Positions 18,910 through 27,157 of a stretch of DNA of 64,000 bases are shown piece by piece. The notes beneath the pieces were generated by a model, which was given only the letters and a program-made list of their open reading frames with translations, was not told where the DNA came from and searched no databases. Origin of the DNA: Planctomycetota bacterium (GTDB lineage: Bacteria > Planctomycetota > B15-G4 > SIAN01); assembly GCA_016795285.1 (NCBI GenBank), contig JAEUIC010000010.1, positions 62,001 through 126,000 of the forward strand. Reading direction: 5' to 3'. Position 1 is the stretch's first letter. Each line of letters starts with the position of its first letter. The position numbers were made by a program, and so were the translations under genes.

Positions 18910-19905
18910 ATGGCCGATCGCACGACCGCCGCCGAACTGCCGATCGCACCGCCCGCACCGCCGCTGGCGGCGCCGAGCGCCGCAGCCCCGTCGCGCGTCG
19001 GCGCGCGCTTCGCCCGCCTCTTCCTGCAGGAGGACCTGAACTTCCTGCTCACCAACCGGATCCCGCGGCGCGCCGCGACCCGCTTCATGGGTTGGTTCAG
19101 CAAGCTCGAGGGGGCGTGGCTGCGCAACCTCTCGCTCTGGATCTGGCGCCGCTTCGCCCCCGACCTCGACCTCTCCGACATGAAGCCGGGGCGCTACCGG
19201 AGCCTCCACGACGTGTTCGTGCGCGAGCTCGTGCCGGGCGCGCGCCCCTTCGTCGCCGACCCGGCGATCGTGGCGAGCCCGTGCGACGCCGTGGTCGGCG
19301 CGTGCGGCGAAGTGGTCGACGCGGTCGCCTACCAGGCGAAGGGCTTCCCCTACGCGCTGCGCGACCTGCTGCCCGATCCCGCGCTCGCGGAGCGCCACCG
19401 CTCCGGCCGCTACCTCACGCTGCGGCTGCGCTCGACGATGTACCACCGCTTCCACGCGCCGTGCGACGCGCGGCTCCACCGCGTCGACTACGTCTCGGGC
19501 GACACCTGGAACGTCAACCCGATCGCCTTGAAGCGGGTCGAGCGGCTCTTCTGCCGCAACGAGCGCGTGGTGCTCGACCTCGATCTCGGCGAGCCCGATC
19601 GCGCGCTGACGCTGGTCGCGGTCGCCGCGATCCTCGTGGCGAGCGTGCGGCTGCGCGCGCTGCCCCACCCGCTCGACCTGCGCTACGCCGGCCCGAACCG
19701 GATCGCCTGCGCCGCGAGCTACCGGAAGGGCGACGAGCTCGGCTGGTTCGAGCACGGCTCGACGCTCCTCGTCTTCGCGAGCGGCGGCTTCGAGCCCTGC
19801 CCCGGCGTCGTCGAGGGCCGGGTGGTGCGCGCCGGCGAACCGCTCCTGCGCCGCATCGAGCGGCCGACTGGAAGGACCCCCTCTCCGCAAGGAAACCGAC
19901 CATGA
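18910..19905 (+). CDS. psd: Phosphatidylserine decarboxylase
   Basis: The enzyme makes phosphatidylethanolamine at the inner membrane and matures by self-cleavage at a serine that becomes the pyruvoyl group. The 331-residue protein has RYRSLHDVFVRELVPGARPF near 97, an SPCDAVVGACGEV segment, STMYHRFHAPCDARLHRVDY and the cleavage motif HGST near residue 286 (FEHGSTLLVF), the counterpart of LGST. Start 18910 was chosen because the upstream frame is low-complexity and lies across the divergent nhaC promoter region. The stop forms an ATGA overlap with the next gene, so the two are probably translationally coupled. Confidence 0.93.
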   Translation: MADRTTAAELPIAPPAPPLAAPSAAAPSRVGARFARLFLQEDLNFLLTNRIPRRAATRFMGWFSKLEGAWLRNLSLWIWRRFAPDLDLSDMKPGRYRSLHDVFVRELVPGARPFVADPAIVASPCDAVVGACGEVVDAVAYQAKGFPYALRDLLPDPALAERHRSGRYLTLRLRSTMYHRFHAPCDARLHRVDYVSGDTWNVNPIALKRVERLFCRNERVVLDLDLGEPDRALTLVAVAAILVASVRLRALPHPLDLRYAGPNRIACAASYRKGDELGWFEHGSTLLVFASGGFEPCPGVVEGRVVRAGEPLLRRIERPTGRTPSPQGNRP

Positions 19906-20546
19906 ACGAAGCGATCGCCGCCGCGCCTCGCCGCACCTTCCTCGAGGAGCTGCGCGTGCAGCGGCTCGACGACCACCGCTACTACCACCACTGCCGGATC
20001 AACCAGTCGCTCCACTTGATGAGCGCGTGCTGCTTCCTCGCCTGCTACGCGCTGCTCTTCAGCGAGCCGGTGGTGGCGGCGCTGCTCGGCTGGCTCGGCG
20101 CGATGGTGCTGCGGCAGTCCGGCCACTTCTTCTTCGAGCCGAAGGGCTACGACCACGTGAACCAGGCGACCCACCAGCACAAGGAGGCGATCAAGGTCGG
20201 CTACAACCTGCGCCGCAAGATCGTCCTGCTCGCCGCGTGGGTCGCGATCCCGCTGGTGCTATGGCTCTCCCCGTCGCTGTTCGGGACGCTCGCGCCCCAC
20301 GCCGACTTCGGCGGCTTCCTCGGCCGCGTCGCGTTCGCCTGGATCGCGCTCGGCGTGGCGGCGCTCCTCGCGCGCACCGCCTGGCTGGTCGCCACTCGCG
20401 ACCTGCTGACCGGCGCTGCGTGGGCCACGAAGATCCTCACCGACCCGTTCCACGACGTCGCCCTCTACTGGCGGGCGCCGCTGCAGCTCCTGCGCGGGGA
20501 GCGGTTCGACGCCGAGTTCCTGGCGGCGCGGAAGCACGGCGCCTAG
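19902..20546 (+). CDS. Mpo1-like (DUF962-like) membrane protein
   Basis: This 214-residue protein starts in an ATGA overlap with psd. A His-rich N-terminus (DDHRYYHHCRINQSLHLMSA) is followed by two hydrophobic segments and the motif QSGHFFFEPKGYDHVNQATH; two more membrane segments follow. The NxxLH...GHFFFE pattern resembles the Mpo1/DUF962 family, whose yeast member is an iron-dependent dioxygenase acting on 2-hydroxy fatty acids. That match is from motif memory, so function is a suggestion. Coupling to psd supports a lipid role. Its 3' end overlaps the converging aminotransferase frame by 288 bases. Confidence 0.75.
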   Translation: MNEAIAAAPRRTFLEELRVQRLDDHRYYHHCRINQSLHLMSACCFLACYALLFSEPVVAALLGWLGAMVLRQSGHFFFEPKGYDHVNQATHQHKEAIKVGYNLRRKIVLLAAWVAIPLVLWLSPSLFGTLAPHADFGGFLGRVAFAWIALGVAALLARTAWLVATRDLLTGAAWATKILTDPFHDVALYWRAPLQLLRGERFDAEFLAARKHGA

Positions 20547-22178
20547 CAGCTCGCGCAGGACGCGGCGCCGGATCGCCTTCGCGGTCAGCGCCGCGTCCTG
20601 CCACCAGAAGCCGCCGTCGCGCATGGCGCGCGCGGCCGCGACGTAGCGCGCCGCGAAGTCGTCGAACTCCGCGTCGCTCCAGTCGTGGCTGAAGATGAAG
20701 CGGCCGGTGCCGATCCAGTTCATCGCGAGGCCGGCCGCGCGCAGGTGGTACTGGAAGAGCCAGTGGTAGCGCGACGGCTGCACGTAGAGCGTCGTGAAGA
20801 CCGAGGCGAGGTTGGCGACGCGCACCGGCAGCTGCAGGGCAGCCAGCCGCTCGTTCAAGCGGCGGGCGCGGCCGTCCCAGCGGGCGTCGAGGTCGGCGTA
20901 GCCGGCGCGCACCTCGGGGCGCAGGAGGAGGTCGAGGAACTCGCTCATCGCGGCCATGACGTAAGGGTGCGAGTGGAACGTGCCGCGCGCGAAGCAGACG
21001 TCGGAGGGGCGCTCGTCGCGGTAGCGCTTCATCAGGTGGCGCTTGCCGCAAACGGCGCCGATCGGCAGCCCGCCGGCGATCGTCTTGCCGTAGGTGACGA
21101 GGTCGGCATGGACGCCGAAGTACTCCTGCGCGCCGCCGATCGCGAGGCGGAAGCCGAGGAAGACTTCGTCGAGGATCAGCACGATCCCGCGCCGCGTGCA
21201 GACGTCGCGCAGCTCTAGGAGCCAGCGCCGGTAGGCCTCCTTGTCGTAGCGCGCCGCCGCGTAGCCGCTGATCAGCATCGAATCGGTCGGCGCAGCGCCG
21301 TTGGGGTGCATCGCCTGGATCGGGTTCACCAACACGCACGCGAGGTCGCGGCGCGTCTCGAGCACGCGCAGCGTCGCCGGGTCCATCTCCTTCAGCGTGT
21401 AGACCTCGTGCGGCGGGCGCGGGTTGCCCGGCCCGGGCTGCACGCCGTCCCACCAGCCGTGGTAGGCCGACGTGAAGCGCACGACGTGCGAGCGGCGCGT
21501 GTGGTAGCGCGCCAGCCGGACCGCCTGCATCACCGCCTCGGTCCCCGACATGTGGAACGAGACCGAGTCCATCCCCGAGAGCGCGCAGAGCCGCCGCGCG
21601 TTCTCCTCCACCACCGGATGGAGCGCGCCGAGCAGCGGCCCGAGCGCGCCGGCGCGCTGCACCGCCCGCTCGATGCAGCCCTTGTAGGCGTCGTAGCCGA
21701 GCACGTTCACGCCGTAGGAGCCGCCGAGCTCGAGCGCTTCGTTGCCGTCGAGATCCTCGACGAGGCGGCCGCGCGTCGCGGCGACCACGCCGCCGTAGGG
21801 CAGCCGCTCGCGCGCCAGCCGGCGGAACGGGAAGGGGACGCGGTAGGCGCCGGTGAATTCGGAGTCGGGCAGGAGCTCCTGCAGCCGCTTCGCCGCCGCC
21901 GCCGTCTTCGGCGCGCGCGCGGCGAGGCGGGCGGCCAGCGCGGTGAACGCGGCGCGCCGCCGCGCGACGACCTCGGCCGGCGCGTCATCGACTCCGAACG
22001 CGCGCGCCTCGTCGAACTCGTAGGCGGGCAGGCGGCGGGCGAGGAACTGCGCGATGCGGGCGTGGCCGCGCAGCGACGGGTGCTTCGCCAGCGAGAGCTG
22101 CAGGCGCCTCCGACCGCGCCGCAGCAGCTCGACCGCCGCGCCGCCGCCGAGCGCCAGGAGCCAAGGAGCGAGGCTCAT
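20259..22178 (-). CDS. Class-III PLP aminotransferase (GSA-aminomutase-like), C-terminus unusually extended
   Basis: The ATG at 22178 overlaps the preceding glycosyltransferase stop (ATGA). The fold is a class-III aminotransferase like glutamate-1-semialdehyde aminomutase: ELGGSYGVNVLGYDAYKG, SFHMSGTEAVMQAVRLARYH, LILDEVFLGFRLAIGG with the cofactor Asp, and the Schiff-base lysine in YGKTIAGGLPIGAVCG. Homology seems to end around residue 545. The frame then runs on without a stop, antisense to the 3' end of the Mpo1-like gene, ending in a charged, low-complexity tail of about 90 residues. That tail is either a real unusual C-terminus or the result of a lost stop. Its operon partner suggests amino-sugar or lipid headgroup synthesis. 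Confidence 0.85.
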   Translation of the reverse strand: MSLAPWLLALGGGAAVELLRRGRRRLQLSLAKHPSLRGHARIAQFLARRLPAYEFDEARAFGVDDAPAEVVARRRAAFTALAARLAARAPKTAAAAKRLQELLPDSEFTGAYRVPFPFRRLARERLPYGGVVAATRGRLVEDLDGNEALELGGSYGVNVLGYDAYKGCIERAVQRAGALGPLLGALHPVVEENARRLCALSGMDSVSFHMSGTEAVMQAVRLARYHTRRSHVVRFTSAYHGWWDGVQPGPGNPRPPHEVYTLKEMDPATLRVLETRRDLACVLVNPIQAMHPNGAAPTDSMLISGYAAARYDKEAYRRWLLELRDVCTRRGIVLILDEVFLGFRLAIGGAQEYFGVHADLVTYGKTIAGGLPIGAVCGKRHLMKRYRDERPSDVCFARGTFHSHPYVMAAMSEFLDLLLRPEVRAGYADLDARWDGRARRLNERLAALQLPVRVANLASVFTTLYVQPSRYHWLFQYHLRAAGLAMNWIGTGRFIFSHDWSDAEFDDFAARYVAAARAMRDGGFWWQDAALTAKAIRRRVLRELLGAVLPRRQELGVEPLPAQELQRRPPVEGDVVERVGEDLRGPRSAGQQVASGDQPGGAREERRHAERDPGERDAAEEAAEVGVGRERPEQRRGEP

Positions 22179-24868
22179 GCGCGGACTCCCGTCGGCGCCA
22201 CGAGTTCCTCCTCGAGGTCGTCCCCATCCTCGGGCGCGAGTGGCGGCAGCTCGGCCAGGCGCGCCAGCTCCTTGCGCAGCGCCTTCGTGCGGCGCCGGTG
22301 CGCCTCGGGATCGAGGATCGCGCTGAAGGGGCGTTCGACGACGTTCGCTTCGACGTAGGCGCGCGCGGCGCGGCCCATCCGCGCACGCCGCTCCGGATCG
22401 AGCAGCAACGTCATCGCTTGCAGCAGCGCGTGCGGATCGCGGCCCGGGACGCGCAGGCCGGTCTCGCCGTCGACCATCAGCTCCTGCGGCCCGCCGCGAT
22501 CGGTGACGATGACCGGCAAGCCCGACGCCTGCGCCTCGAGCGGCGCGTTGCCCCACGTGTCGGTGGTGCTCGGGAAGACCTTCACGTCGGCCGAGGCGAT
22601 CGCGCGCGCGAGCGTCTCGCCCTGCAGGAAGCCGACGAAGGTGACCGGCAGCCCGGCGAGCTTCCTCTCGAGCGCGGCGCGGTGCGGGCCGTCGCCGACG
22701 AAGAGCAGGTGCACGGCGCGATCGGCGCGGCAGAAGGCGCGGAAGGCGTCGGCGAGCAGGTCGAGGTTCTTCTCGACGCCGAGCCGCCCGACGTAGAGGA
22801 ACTTCACCACCGACTCCTCGTCGGCGACGCCGCGCTCGCGCCAGAACCCCGGCGTCCTGAAGCGCGGATGGAAGCGCTCCGGATCGACCCAGCGATCGAG
22901 CACGAGGAGCTTCTTCTTGCGCAGGCCGCGCTCGTGGAGCAGGCGCGCCACGAACTTCGACGGCACGACCACCTCGTCGACCGCGTGATAGAAGAGGATC
23001 ATGCAGCGCCACGCGAGCGCCTCGAGGCTGATGTCGTTGGTGTAGTTCTCGACGTACTCGGGGAAGCAGGTGTGGTAGGTCGAGGAGGTCTCGATCTGCA
23101 GCAGCTTCGCCGCCGCGAGGCCGGCCACGCCCACCGCGCCGGGCGTGCTGATCTGCATGCGGGTGAACCCCTCCTCCTGCAGCCAGCGCACCATCTCGAG
23201 GAACGGCGGCATGCGCAGCGCGAGGCCCTGGTAGCCGGGCAACGCCGTCTCGAGCACCGGCCGGAACAGCTTCAAGCGGCCCGAATCGAGCCATTCGCGC
23301 GCTTGGCGGTCGGAGCGGCAGCGCTCCTCGTCGGCCGCCGAGAGGCAGCTCATCACGGTGAAGTCGATGCCGCGCGCGTGCGACTCGGCCAGCATGCGCT
23401 GGATCGTGCGCGCCACGCCATTCACGTCGAAGAAGGTGTCGGTGACCAGCACGGCGCGCTGGTGCGCGCGCAGCTCGAAGGCGCGCCGCACGTCGCGCGC
23501 GATGCAGCGATCGGAGCTCTGGTGGACGTAGGAGACCAGGTAGGGCAGCGACACCATCACGTGCGAGGCGACCATCGCCACCAGCTCGTGGACGGCACGC
23601 ACGAGGTCGCCGCGCTCCACCCTCGCGAGCCGCCGCGCGTAGCGCGCCAGCACGCGGTTCACCAGCGTGCTCACCACCTTCCAGATGCGGTCGTCGGTGC
23701 GCGTCGCCTTCGAGAGCTCGGCCGCGAAGGCGGGGTCGGCGAACAGCGCGTGCGCCTCGCCCTCGAGCAGCTCCTCGAACGGCGCGCGGTCGACGCCGGA
23801 GCGCTCCGCACGCGCGACGCGCCGCGCGAGGACGCGGCGCCGCCAGCCGAGCTTCAGCCGCTCGAGGCCGCCGATGGCCCCCGGCTCGAAGACCCACGCG
23901 AGCAGCGTCCCGATCGAGCCGCCGAAGCTCGTGCCGCTCTCGGCTTGCCCGGCCGTGCGCGGCGCGGCGCCGGCCGCCCGCGCGCGCGCCACCGCCGGCG
24001 AGCCGTCGCGCCCGTCGTGCAGCAGCTTCAGCATCGCGTGCGCCAGCGCGATCGGCCCGCCGTGCGCGCCCGCCGGCCGCACGGCGCGCGCGCGGATCGC
24101 GTCGATCAGGTCGTTCGGCGTCGCCGCACGCCCCTCGGGCAGCGGGAACTCGGTCCAGGTGCGGCCGTGGTTGATGCCGGCGTGGTCGTCGGAACCGGCG
24201 AGCGTCGCCTTGCGCCACGGCGTCTCGCCGCGCGGCGCGATGCCGTGCCGATCGGCGAGCCGCTCGAGCATCGCCGCGTCGAGCCGCGTCACCCACTCGT
24301 GGGTCAGCTCGTTCAGCACCTTGGTGCGCGTGCCGTTGCGCACCTCGAGCGCGGGGCAGAGCAGCAGCGCCTTCTCGAGGTGCGGCAGCGCCAGCGCTCC
24401 CTCGCGGCCGTAGGGCCGGTTCTGCGTGCTCATCAGCGGATGGGTCATCCACCACGCGATGCGGTTGCCGCCGCGCTCCGCCTCGCGCGCGACCTGCTCC
24501 TCGCACCACGCGATCAGCTCGTAGACGTTGCGCCGCAGCGCGTCGGCCTCCCGGAACTGCGCTTCGGTGACGTTGGCGACCGTGATGTGGACGTTGCAGC
24601 CGTCCTCGGGGAAGGTCGCGGTCAGCTCCGAGCTGAGGAAGACGCCCGCGTGGCCGGCATCGCGCACGCGCCGGATGCCGTCGATCGAGTTGTGGTCGGT
24701 CAGCGTGAAGAGCGTCATCCCCTGCGCCATCAGGTCGCGATGGAGCGCGAACGGGTCGGACCACGATTCGGGGATCGCGAGGCGGTTGGCCGCGAAGTAG
24801 TCGGTCACGTTCGACGCGAAGCAGTGGAGATGGAGGTCGACGCGTCCCGATCGGGCGGCATCACCCAT
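22175..24868 (-). CDS. PHP-domain / GT4 glycosyltransferase fusion protein
   Basis: This 897-residue protein begins with a PHP-type phosphoesterase domain (DLHLHCFASNVTDYF near 11, TLTDHNSIDGIR near 60, and AGSDDHAGINHGRTW near 225). A middle region of about 170 residues follows. The C-terminal half is a GT4 glycosyltransferase: DTFFDVNGVARTIQRMLAES as the acceptor-side loop, KFLYVGRLGVEKNLDLLADA, and FPSTTDTWGNAPLEAQASG as the nucleotide-sugar site. I chose ATG 24868, with GGGAG seven bases upstream; the longer frame adds low-complexity sequence. The PHP part could remove a phosphate from the product made by the transferase. It is coupled to the aminotransferase. Confidence 0.9.
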   Translation of the reverse strand: MGDAARSGRVDLHLHCFASNVTDYFAANRLAIPESWSDPFALHRDLMAQGMTLFTLTDHNSIDGIRRVRDAGHAGVFLSSELTATFPEDGCNVHITVANVTEAQFREADALRRNVYELIAWCEEQVAREAERGGNRIAWWMTHPLMSTQNRPYGREGALALPHLEKALLLCPALEVRNGTRTKVLNELTHEWVTRLDAAMLERLADRHGIAPRGETPWRKATLAGSDDHAGINHGRTWTEFPLPEGRAATPNDLIDAIRARAVRPAGAHGGPIALAHAMLKLLHDGRDGSPAVARARAAGAAPRTAGQAESGTSFGGSIGTLLAWVFEPGAIGGLERLKLGWRRRVLARRVARAERSGVDRAPFEELLEGEAHALFADPAFAAELSKATRTDDRIWKVVSTLVNRVLARYARRLARVERGDLVRAVHELVAMVASHVMVSLPYLVSYVHQSSDRCIARDVRRAFELRAHQRAVLVTDTFFDVNGVARTIQRMLAESHARGIDFTVMSCLSAADEERCRSDRQAREWLDSGRLKLFRPVLETALPGYQGLALRMPPFLEMVRWLQEEGFTRMQISTPGAVGVAGLAAAKLLQIETSSTYHTCFPEYVENYTNDISLEALAWRCMILFYHAVDEVVVPSKFVARLLHERGLRKKKLLVLDRWVDPERFHPRFRTPGFWRERGVADEESVVKFLYVGRLGVEKNLDLLADAFRAFCRADRAVHLLFVGDGPHRAALERKLAGLPVTFVGFLQGETLARAIASADVKVFPSTTDTWGNAPLEAQASGLPVIVTDRGGPQELMVDGETGLRVPGRDPHALLQAMTLLLDPERRARMGRAARAYVEANVVERPFSAILDPEAHRRRTKALRKELARLAELPPLAPEDGDDLEEELVAPTGVRA

Positions 24869-25114
24869 CGAGCGGCTCCCGCAGGGCGCACTCGCGGGCG
24901 CGCCGTCCCGGCCGATCGCGCGGCGCGCCGTGGCAGGCGCCGATTCGCGACGACGCCGCACACTCGACGAAGTGCGCGGGGTGGCGATCGCGAGGGCCGC
25001 ATCAAGACACGTGAAGGCGGCGCAAGGAGTCGCGACCAAGCGGGCGAGGCGGCGCTCCGCGCGCTCTTCATGGAGGATTCATGGAGCGGCCGGGTCGCGG
25101 CCGATCGTCCGGCC

Positions 25115-25675
25115 ATGAACCACCACCACGCCCTCCGCCGCGCGTGCGTCGCCGCGGCGCTCCTGCTCGCCCTCCTCGCCGGCACCGCTTGCACCGCGTC
25201 GCGCGCGAAGGGCGACGCGGCCTTCGCGGCCGGCGACTACGCCGCGGCGCATCGCGAATGGCGGCCGCTCGCCGTCGCGGGCGATCCAGCGGCGCAGTTC
25301 CTGGTCGGCCTGCTCTACGACGACGGGCTCGGCTGCGACGAGGACGACGCGAAGGCGGCGCGCTGGTACGCGCACGCCGCGCTGCACGGCCATCCCGCCG
25401 CGCAGAACAACCTCGGCTACCTCTTCTTCATCGGCTCGGGCGTGCCGCGCGCGCCGGCGGCCGCGGCCCATTGGTACGGGCTCGCCGCGGCGCAGGGGTT
25501 CGCGCCCGCGCAGAACAACCTCGCCGTGCTCCACCTCGCCGGACGCGGCGTGGACCACGATCCGCGCCGCGCGCAGGAGCTGCTGCTGCTGGCCGCCGAA
25601 GGAGGCGATGCGAAGGCGCAGCAGACGCTCGGCCAGTTCGACGCGCTCGCCGCGCAGGTCGCCGCGCTCAGATGA
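25115..25675 (+). CDS. SEL1-repeat lipoprotein
   Basis: This 186-residue protein has a signal peptide ending in a lipobox (LLAGTAC, cysteine near residue 27), so it should be a lipid-anchored periplasmic or outer-membrane protein. It contains about four SEL1-type repeats (AAQFLVGLLYDDGLGCDEDD, AAQNNLGYLFFIGSGVPR, PAQNNLAVLHLAGRGVDHD). SEL1 proteins usually act as adaptors. An in-frame ATG at 25070 would disrupt the signal peptide, so 25115 is preferred; neither has a good ribosome site. The last eight bases overlap the converging SOUL gene. Confidence 0.88.
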   Translation: MNHHHALRRACVAAALLLALLAGTACTASRAKGDAAFAAGDYAAAHREWRPLAVAGDPAAQFLVGLLYDDGLGCDEDDAKAARWYAHAALHGHPAAQNNLGYLFFIGSGVPRAPAAAAHWYGLAAAQGFAPAQNNLAVLHLAGRGVDHDPRRAQELLLLAAEGGDAKAQQTLGQFDALAAQVAALR

Positions 25676-26465
25676 CGCGGCGGCGCTTCTTCGCCGGGCT
25701 CTTCTGCTCGACCGGCGCCGGCTCGCGCTCGATCACGAGCTGCACCTCGGCCCAGCGATCGGCGTCGCGCGCCTCGGGGCCGTTGTAGAAGAGCGCGCGC
25801 GGCGAGCCGATCGCGCGCCAGCCCGGCAGCTTGGCGAGCTGCGCGCGCAACGTCTCCGCCTCGCTCCAGGCGCGCGCCGCCGAGTAGTCGCCGCGAATCC
25901 CGATCGACAGCACGGTGAGCGGCGCGTCGTCGACCACCTCCACCGAGCCGTCGGCGCCGAGCGCTCCCATGGTCGGCTCGCGGTAGAGGAACGCCATCGA
26001 CCATCCCTCGAGCGTCGCCGCGTCGTCGGCCGCCGGATCGAGGCGCATCTCGACCGGCGAGGTCATCGCGATCGAGTTGCGCTGGATGTGGTTGAAGAGC
26101 TTGAAGAAGGCGAGGTTGCGGCCGAACTCGGGGCCGAACTCGGCGGTCGCCTCCGCCTTGCGGACGAGCGGGTAGCTCTTCAGCTCGATCCGACCGGGCG
26201 CCGTCGGCGGCGGGTAGCCGACCGGCAGCGGCGTCGGGATGCGGCTCGTCCCGGCGATCCAGACGCCGTCGACCACGCGGCTTGGCGCCTCCGCCTCGCC
26301 CGCGACGAGGCGCGTCTCCCCTGCCGGCGGCGCGACGGTGAGGTCGACCGCCCGTTCGCCGGCGACCGACGCCGATGGCAGCGGGGGCGGGACGGGGGCC
26401 TGCGTTGGCGCGGGGTCGCCGACGGCGGCGATCACGCTGCAGAGGAGGGCGGGGATCGAGGTCAT
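25668..26465 (-). CDS. SOUL-family haem-binding protein
   Basis: The protein is 265 residues from ATG 26465; an upstream ATG at 26522 would add 19 residues before the signal-like segment MTSIPALLCSVIAAV. After a proline-rich linker, the SOUL domain spans about 80-255 with IELKSYPLVRKAEATAEFG, NLAFFKLFNHIQRNSIAMTS and PVEMR, the strongest family signature. SOUL proteins bind haem or tetrapyrrole; bacterial roles are poorly known. The basic tail KSPAKKRRRVI is unusual for an exported protein. It converges on the SEL1 gene with an eight-base overlap. Confidence 0.87.
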   Translation of the reverse strand: MTSIPALLCSVIAAVGDPAPTQAPVPPPLPSASVAGERAVDLTVAPPAGETRLVAGEAEAPSRVVDGVWIAGTSRIPTPLPVGYPPPTAPGRIELKSYPLVRKAEATAEFGPEFGRNLAFFKLFNHIQRNSIAMTSPVEMRLDPAADDAATLEGWSMAFLYREPTMGALGADGSVEVVDDAPLTVLSIGIRGDYSAARAWSEAETLRAQLAKLPGWRAIGSPRALFYNGPEARDADRWAEVQLVIEREPAPVEQKSPAKKRRRVI

Positions 26466-26599
26466 CGGCGTGCTCCGGAGGGTGGCCGGCGGAGTGGCGT
26501 GCGCGCCTCCGTGAACGGTCATTGCCCAGGAGTATCGTTCAATTCGTCCACACCGTCAAGCACTGCTTCGACGGCGCGTTCGGTGCGCTGCAAAGCGGC

Positions 26600-27157
26600 C
26601 TAACGCGCGGCGGGGCGCACCACCTCGGCCGGCACCGCGGCGAGCAGGGACTCGAGGGATTGGTGGCCGCGCAGGTGGCGCGCGATGCGGCCGTCGCTGC
26701 CCACCACGTAGGTGATCGGGGTGACGTGCGCCCAGCCGGCGCCGTGGAAGCGGTCGACGAAGGGCGCGTCGGCGAACAACACCGGATGGCGGTAGCCCAT
26801 CCGCTCGAGCGTCGCCGCCGTCGTCTCGGCCGGGTACTCCTCGACGCGGTCCATGCAGATGCCGAGCAGCTGCGCGCGCGCCGGGTCGAGGCGCTCGGCG
26901 AAGGCGCGCATCGCGTCGCGCTCGGCGAGGCACCCCTCGCAGTGCGAGCGGAAGAAGCTGAGCACCACCGTCTTGCCGCGCAGTTGCGCCGCGTTCCAGC
27001 GCGCGCCGCTCGTGTCGACGAGATCGAACTCGAGCGCACGGCCGTGCGCCGCGTCGAGGCGCGCGTCGACGAAGCGGCGCACCACGCTCGGCCCGAACAG
27101 CGCCGCCGCCGCCACGAGCAGCGCGAGCGCGCCGAGGAGCAGTCGTCCCTTCGTCAT
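26600..27157 (-). CDS. Membrane-anchored thioredoxin-like redoxin (CEGC)
   Basis: This 185-residue protein has an N-terminal membrane anchor (residues 5-25) and an AhpC/TlpA-type thioredoxin fold facing the periplasm. The active site SHCEGC is near residue 75, in the FFRSHCEGCLAERDAM context, and the cis-proline region reads VTPITYVVGSDGRIARHL. It could reduce disulfides or peroxides. Its ATG overlaps the histidine kinase stop (ATGA), so it is probably expressed with the kinase and may form an output or redox input of that system. Confidence 0.85.
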   Translation of the reverse strand: MTKGRLLLGALALLVAAAALFGPSVVRRFVDARLDAAHGRALEFDLVDTSGARWNAAQLRGKTVVLSFFRSHCEGCLAERDAMRAFAERLDPARAQLLGICMDRVEEYPAETTAATLERMGYRHPVLFADAPFVDRFHGAGWAHVTPITYVVGSDGRIARHLRGHQSLESLLAAVPAEVVRPAAR

